Shown piece by piece: positions 59,592 through 64,000 of a stretch of 64,000 nt of DNA (its first letter is position 1; every line of letters begins with the position of its first letter). The notes under the pieces were generated by a model. That model did not search any database. It had not been told where the DNA came from and worked only from the letters and a program-made list of their open reading frames with translations. The DNA comes from DASZKW01 sp035552775 (GTDB taxonomy: Bacteria > Actinomycetota > Acidimicrobiia > Acidimicrobiales > Palsa-688), in NCBI GenBank assembly GCA_035552775.1, contig DASZKW010000096.1, forward strand, positions 11,281 through 75,280, read 5' to 3'. The translations under genes were made by a program, and so were the position numbers.

Positions 59592-61145
59592 ATGCACTCG
59601 CCGTCACGCCTGGTCGCCGAGTTCCTGGTCGACCGCAAGGTCCTCTCCCGCGACGCGGCGGAGGAAGCCGTCGAGGAGGAGGCGTCCACCGGCGTCCCCC
59701 TCGCCAAGATCCTCTCCTCGCGGGGCATGGTCGGCGAGCGCGACCTGGTCGCAGCGGTCGCCAGCCAGCTCCAGCTCGACTTTTGGGACCCCCAGCTGGC
59801 CCCGATCGCCCCGATGGTCGACGGCCTGATCCCCCCCCTGCTGGCTCTGCGCCACCGGGCGGTCGCCGTCGCCACCGACGGTGACACCTTGGTGGTGGCC
59901 ATGGAGGACCCCGGCGACGCGGCCGGGATCACCGCCATCGAGAAGGAGACCGGCTGGCAGGTGCGCCCGGCGCTGGCCGCGTCGGCCGACCTGCGTGCCG
60001 CCCTGGCGGCCACCTACCCCGGCGCCGACGAAGGCGTCGAGGGGAGCGACGCCGACGCCGGGCTCGTGGAGGAGGGCGAGCTTCACCTGAACACCCTGCT
60101 GACCCGGGTGGTGGAGCTCGGTGCCTCCGACCTTCACCTGTCGGTGGGCATCCCCCCGACGGTGCGCGTCGACGGCGGGGTGGCGCCCATGGAGGGTTTG
60201 GAGCCGCTCAACGGCTCCGAGGTGCGACGTTTGATCTACGGAATCTTGACCCAGCGCCAGCGGGAGCGATTCGAGGCCGAGCTCGAGCTCGACACCTCCC
60301 ACGCGGTGCCGAACGTGGGCCGCTTCCGAGTCAACGTCTTCCTCCAGCGCGACAACGTCGGCGCCGTCCTGCGTACCATCCCCTACAAGATCGTCCCCCT
60401 CGAGGCCCTGGGCGTACCCGCCGTGGTGGGGGAGCTGGCCAAGCTGCCCCGCGGCCTGGTGCTGGTCACCGGCCCCACCGGCTCGGGCAAGTCCACGACC
60501 CTGGCATCGATGGTCGACGTCATCAACTCGACCCGGGCCCTGCACATCATGACCGTCGAGGACCCCATCGAGTTCTTGCACAGCCACAAGCGCTCCATCG
60601 TCAACCAGCGCGAGGTGGGCGACGACACCACGTCGTTCGCGTCCGCCCTCAAGCACGTCCTGCGCCAGGACCCCGACGTCATCCTGGTCGGCGAGATGCG
60701 CGACCTGGAGACCATCTCGGCGGCGCTGACGGCGGCCGAGACCGGCCACCTGGTGTTCGGCACCCTGCACACCCAGGACGCCCCCCAGTCGGTCGACCGC
60801 ATCATCGACGTCTTCCCCTCCCACCAGCAGCAGCAGATCCGGGTCCAGCTCGCCTCCGCCCTCCAGGCGGTCGTCACCCAGCAGCTGCTGCCCCGCCACC
60901 GCGTGAAGGGCAGGGTGGCGGCCTGCGAGGTCCTGGTGGCCACCGCCGCCGTCCGCAACCTCATCCGGGAGGGCAAGACCCACCAGATCTACAGCTCCAT
61001 GCAATCGGGAGGTAAGCAGGGAATGCAGACCATGGACCAGTCCCTGGCCGAACTGGTGCGTCAGGGCAAGGTGTCGATGGAAGCGGCGCTCGAGCGCTGC
61101 GGCCACGAGGCCGACCTGCGCCGTCTGGTCAGCGGGGTTCGGTGA
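59592..61145 (+). CDS. pilT: Twitching/retraction ATPase PilT with an N-terminal MshEN domain
   Basis: This is a 517-residue protein. Residues about 170-510 are a PilT ATPase: 'GASDLHLSVGIPPTVRVDG', Walker A 'GPTGSGKSTTLASMVDVI', Walker B 'DVILVGEMRDLETI', 'GHLVFGTLHTQDA', and the PilT-specific end without zinc Cys. The first about 150 residues form an additional MshEN/GspE-type domain ('SRLVAEFLVDRKVLSRDAAE', 'QLDFWDPQLAP'), so it is longer than classic PilT (about 350). The domain binds c-di-GMP in some secretion ATPases, which would let the second messenger control retraction; this is inference. It overlaps pilC by 4 bp. Confidence 0.9.
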   Translation: MHSPSRLVAEFLVDRKVLSRDAAEEAVEEEASTGVPLAKILSSRGMVGERDLVAAVASQLQLDFWDPQLAPIAPMVDGLIPPLLALRHRAVAVATDGDTLVVAMEDPGDAAGITAIEKETGWQVRPALAASADLRAALAATYPGADEGVEGSDADAGLVEEGELHLNTLLTRVVELGASDLHLSVGIPPTVRVDGGVAPMEGLEPLNGSEVRRLIYGILTQRQRERFEAELELDTSHAVPNVGRFRVNVFLQRDNVGAVLRTIPYKIVPLEALGVPAVVGELAKLPRGLVLVTGPTGSGKSTTLASMVDVINSTRALHIMTVEDPIEFLHSHKRSIVNQREVGDDTTSFASALKHVLRQDPDVILVGEMRDLETISAALTAAETGHLVFGTLHTQDAPQSVDRIIDVFPSHQQQQIRVQLASALQAVVTQQLLPRHRVKGRVAACEVLVATAAVRNLIREGKTHQIYSSMQSGGKQGMQTMDQSLAELVRQGKVSMEAALERCGHEADLRRLVSGVR

Positions 61146-62374
61146 TGGCGCAGACCTTCGCCTACCGCGTCCGCGACCGCGCCGGCCAAATAGTCTCGGG
61201 TTCCCTCGAGGCTGAGAACCCCACCCTGGTGGCTAACAAGCTGCGGGAGATGGGCTACGTACCCATCACCATCGCCCGCAGGCAGGCCATGAGCTTCGGC
61301 GCCGAGTTCCACATGCCCGGTCTCGGGAGCAGGGTGAAGCTCAAGGAGATCGCCGTGTTCAGCCGGCAGTTCTCCACCATGATCAACGCCGGGCTGACCC
61401 TCCTGCGCAGCCTGTCGATCCTCGCCGCCCAGACCGACAACCACTACTTCTCCGGGGTTATCGACTCCGTCCGGGTGGACGTGGAGAGCGGCTCGTCACT
61501 GTCGCAGGCCCTGACCCGCCATCCCAAGCAGTTCAACCGCCTATACGTGGCCATGGTCAGGGCGGGTGAGAGCGGCGGCGCCCTCGACCGGACCCTCGAC
61601 GAGCTGTCGTCGACCATCGAGAAGCAGGTGGAGCTGCGGGGAAAGATCCGCTCCGCCCTGGCCTACCCCATCGCGGTGTTGTGCCTGGTGGCCTGCATCC
61701 TCGCCGCCATGCTCATATTCATCATCCCGATCTTCAAGAAGATGTACACCGAGCTCGGGGGCACGCTGCCGGCCATGACCCGGGGACTGATCGCCATCTC
61801 CAACGTGGCGGTCAAGGGCCTCCCCGTGGTCATCGTGCTCGGCATAATTGGCGTCGTCGTCTTCAAGAAATGGGTGGCGACGGAAAAGGGGCGCGCCCGG
61901 TGGGACGCGTTCAAGCTGCGCATCCCGGTCATGGGCACTCTGGCGCGGAAGATATCCCTCGCCCGCTTCGCGTCGAGCCTCTCCACCCTGTTGAGCTCGG
62001 GCGTACCCGTGCTCGAGTCGCTGGAGATCACCGCGGAGACGGTCGGCAACAGCGTGGTGGCCAAGGGCGTGAGGGCCATCGCCGAGGGTGCCAAGCGGGG
62101 CGAGCCGTTCACCAAGCCCTTGGAGGACCACCCCGTGTTCCCGCCCATGATCACCCAGATGATGGCTGTGGGCGAGGAGACGGGCGCCCTCGACGACCTG
62201 TTGCGCAAGGTGGCCATGTTCTTCGAGCAGGAGGTGGAGTCCATGGTCAGCGCCCTCACCGCCCTGCTCGAGCCGCTGCTCATCGTGGTGCTCGGCAGCG
62301 CCGTGGGCGGCATGGTGGTGGCGCTGTACCTGCCCATGTTCGACATAATCAAGCTGGTAGGCAACAACAAGTGA
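61142..62374 (+). CDS. pilC: Type IV pilus inner-membrane platform protein PilC (GspF family)
   Basis: This is a 410-residue protein with two T2SSF domains: 'KEIAVFSRQFSTMINAGLTL' ... 'GSSLSQALTRHPKQF' ... 'MVRAGESGGALDRTLDELS', and again 'ISLARFASSLSTLLSSGVPV' ... 'MMAVGEETGALDDLLRKVA'. Three hydrophobic helices are present, including 'AVLCLVACILAAMLIFIIPI' and 'IVVLGSAVGGMVVALYLPMF'. It links PilB/PilT to the pilus. The start is GTG 61142 or ATG 61145, overlapping pilT. Pilin genes are not in the window. Confidence 0.94.
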   Translation: MMAQTFAYRVRDRAGQIVSGSLEAENPTLVANKLREMGYVPITIARRQAMSFGAEFHMPGLGSRVKLKEIAVFSRQFSTMINAGLTLLRSLSILAAQTDNHYFSGVIDSVRVDVESGSSLSQALTRHPKQFNRLYVAMVRAGESGGALDRTLDELSSTIEKQVELRGKIRSALAYPIAVLCLVACILAAMLIFIIPIFKKMYTELGGTLPAMTRGLIAISNVAVKGLPVVIVLGIIGVVVFKKWVATEKGRARWDAFKLRIPVMGTLARKISLARFASSLSTLLSSGVPVLESLEITAETVGNSVVAKGVRAIAEGAKRGEPFTKPLEDHPVFPPMITQMMAVGEETGALDDLLRKVAMFFEQEVESMVSALTALLEPLLIVVLGSAVGGMVVALYLPMFDIIKLVGNNK

Positions 62375-62418
62375 ACGGCCGTCGGGGGCGGTGAACGCCG
62401 CACCACCCCGCCACGTGT

Positions 62419-62424
62419 CATATT
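62419..62424 (+). promoter_or_regulatory. -10 box CATATT for the NlpC/P60 gene (leaderless)
   Basis: CATATT is 7 nt before the GTG at 62432, which separates this gene from the pilus operon. Confidence 0.45.
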
Positions 62425-62431
62425 GGGGGCC

Positions 62432-64000
62432 GTGAGGGGGCTCTCAGCTCTTGTAGCTCGGCGGACCGGGCATGGACGATCGAGGCGCGTTGTCGCTGTC
62501 GCGACCGCAGTTGCCGCCCCGTTGTTGGCCGTCGCCCTGGTAACCGCCTCCCCGGCGCTGGCCGCGTCCCCGGTGTCGGCAGCGGCGGCGCCGGCGACGA
62601 CGACCACCGCAGCACCCGCCAGCACCACCTCGGCCGCCGGCGCTGCAGGCGTAGGGTCCCCGATTGCGCCACCGCCCATACCGCCGGTACCACTCTCCGT
62701 CACCGACGGGCAGACGGCGACCGTCCTGATGGCCCAGGCGCTGGGCTTGACCGCGCCTCAGCCCTCCAACCCGTCCACGTCCCCTTCCCCGTCCCCTTCC
62801 CCGTCCTCGTCCCTGTCCCAGGCTCTGAGCCAGGTGGTGGCCCAGCTCGACGAGGCAACCGTGACCGCCCATCAGGCTGGGGCCGCGGCCCAGGCAGCCA
62901 CACTCCAGGCCCAGGCGGAAGCCGCCCGGGCCGCTGACGCCCAGCGTGCCTACGCCGGCATGAACGGCGCTCTGGAAGCCATGGCTGTGACGATGTACGA
63001 GACCGGCTCGGACGGCCTCCAGCTGGTGAAGGCCACCCACGACATCGACGAGTTGGCGTGGAGCCGGATCTACGCCGAGCACACCGTGGACCCGAGCGGC
63101 CTGCTGGGCGAGCGCAAGGCTGACGCCACCCGCGCCCACATCGCGGCAGCCGCCGCCCACCGGGACCAGCTCCGGGCCCAGGTCAACCAAGCTCAGGCCG
63201 CCGCCGCGCTGGCCGTGACGACCGCAGCGCAGCAGGCGCTGCGCCAGCAGCTCATAGCCCTCGGAGGCCAGGGCGCCGCCCTCGCCGCGGAGAGGACCAA
63301 CCTCTCCACCCAGCTCGGCGCCAACGCCACCAGCTCGACCTCTCTGCAGTTCACCCCGTCGAGCCCCGTCCCCCCCCAGGTGGCGACGGTCGGCGTGGCT
63401 TTGCAGTGGGCGTTCGCCGAGCTGGGCAAGCCCTACGTGTGGGGCGCCACCGGCCCGAACACCTTCGACTGCTCAGGTCTCACCCAGTACGTGTGGCACA
63501 AGGCAGGCGTCGACATACCCCGGGTGGCCGCCGACCAGGACACCTGGAGCATCCCTGTCCCGCTGTCCCAGCTCCTGCCCGGCGACCTCGTCTTCTACGG
63601 CACCACCGACATCCACCACGTCGGCATCTACATCGGCAACGGCCTCATGATCAACGCACCCCATACCGGCGCGGTGGTGAGCGTCAGCTCCATCTGGTGG
63701 AGCGACCTCAACGGGTTCGGGCGGGTGCACACCATCGGGGTACCCGTACCCGACCATTCCCCGCCCACGCCGGCCACGCCCGCTCCGCCCGCGGTGATCG
63801 GCGCCCCCGTGCCCTCCCAGCCCACGCCTCCGCCGGGATGGAAGGCAGCTCCGGGCGCCACCGCGCCCATGCCGGGCTACGGCAACCCGTCCACCCCGTC
63901 GACGACCATGCCCTCCGCGACGGTGCCGGCGACGTCGTCGACGAGCGCCCCGAGCTCGACCACCACGACGACACTGCCCCCGGTGACCGACACGGCGCCG
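62432..64000 (+). CDS. Secreted NlpC/P60 peptidoglycan hydrolase (cut by window edge)
   Basis: There are 523 codons to the window end. A signal peptide ('VVAVATAVAAPLLAVALVTA', then 'SPALAAS') is followed by a Pro/Ser/Thr linker, a long coiled-coil region (about residues 130-290, Ala/Gln-rich) and an NlpC/P60 domain: catalytic Cys in 'TFDCSGLTQYVWHKAG', His in 'DIHHVGIYIGNG' and 'NAPHTGAVV'. A Pro/Thr-rich tail runs off the window. The architecture matches RipA-like endopeptidases that cut stem peptides. GTG 62432 follows the CATATT box. Confidence 0.9.
   Translation, partial: MRGLSALVARRTGHGRSRRVVAVATAVAAPLLAVALVTASPALAASPVSAAAAPATTTTAAPASTTSAAGAAGVGSPIAPPPIPPVPLSVTDGQTATVLMAQALGLTAPQPSNPSTSPSPSPSPSSSLSQALSQVVAQLDEATVTAHQAGAAAQAATLQAQAEAARAADAQRAYAGMNGALEAMAVTMYETGSDGLQLVKATHDIDELAWSRIYAEHTVDPSGLLGERKADATRAHIAAAAAHRDQLRAQVNQAQAAAALAVTTAAQQALRQQLIALGGQGAALAAERTNLSTQLGANATSSTSLQFTPSSPVPPQVATVGVALQWAFAELGKPYVWGATGPNTFDCSGLTQYVWHKAGVDIPRVAADQDTWSIPVPLSQLLPGDLVFYGTTDIHHVGIYIGNGLMINAPHTGAVVSVSSIWWSDLNGFGRVHTIGVPVPDHSPPTPATPAPPAVIGAPVPSQPTPPPGWKAAPGATAPMPGYGNPSTPSTTMPSATVPATSSTSAPSSTTTTTLPPVTDTAP

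Overview
The window is about 70% GC, with GTG starts, mycothiol and F420 genes, a phosphatidylinositol-mannoside (PIM) gene block, and gene order matching the actinobacterial chromosome: HIT-pgsA-acyltransferase-pimA, pdxS-pdxT-yebC, ruvCAB, secD-secF-apt-rel-hisS-rarA, and alaS-ruvX-mltG-aroE. This is the same backbone order as the Mycobacterium tuberculosis Rv2613c to Rv2552c region. The extra queuosine genes (queA, tgt), the type IV pilus genes and the heavy use of leaderless starts suggest a deep-branching actinobacterium such as Acidimicrobiia. That placement is inference.

Layout. 1-5 kb: a zinc alcohol dehydrogenase cut by the window edge, a fatty acyl-CoA reductase fused to a HAD phosphatase, a divergent TetR regulator and two membrane-associated or unknown proteins. 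5-15 kb: a luciferase-like flavin monooxygenase with a ferredoxin-reductase-type partner, tRNA-Val(CAC), a GAF-SpoIIE phosphatase, an acyl-CoA synthetase, a small sugar or sugar-acid cluster (class II aldolase, 2-hydroxyacid dehydrogenase, FGGY kinase) and a tandem-GNAT protein. 15-24 kb: adenylate kinase, a membrane thioredoxin-fold protein, an F420:NADP reductase, MshC, a HIT protein, an EF-G-like GTPase and the PIM block. 24-42 kb: a degenerate M48 protein, a DUF3048 lipoprotein, PLP synthase (pdxST), yebC, a peroxiredoxin, ruvCAB, queA-tgt, yajC-secD-secF, apt, rel and hisS. 50-56 kb: two small membrane proteins, alaS, ruvX, mltG and aroE. 56-64 kb: a DUF4388 protein, pilB, pilT, pilC and a secreted NlpC/P60 hydrolase cut by the window edge.

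The main discovery is at 42,358-49,403. A roughly 7.05 kb Tn554-type element (two tyrosine recombinases and a TnpC-like protein) has inserted exactly into the Walker B motif of the native rarA gene, between the Asp and Glu codons. It splits rarA into a 116-codon 5' part and a 312-codon 3' part. The element itself carries a nearly complete, divergent rarA (451 codons) that starts exactly at the native start codon and loses similarity about ten codons before the native end. It therefore destroys the host gene and brings a replacement. It also carries an exported Cys-containing protein and a small helix-turn-helix protein. Its first recombinase has a one-base frameshift, which opens a TnpA-TnpB fusion frame.

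A second theme is translation initiation. At least 18 genes or short leader ORFs have a TANNNT or CANNNT hexamer 6-9 nt before the start codon, the arrangement of a -10 box driving leaderless mRNA. Adenylate kinase and the GNAT gene, which diverge from one short region, each appear to have a leaderless 9-11 codon leader ORF whose stop overlaps the main start codon. A third theme is in-frame minisatellite growth inside housekeeping proteins (PdxT, SecD, SecF, YajC, RuvX and HIT).
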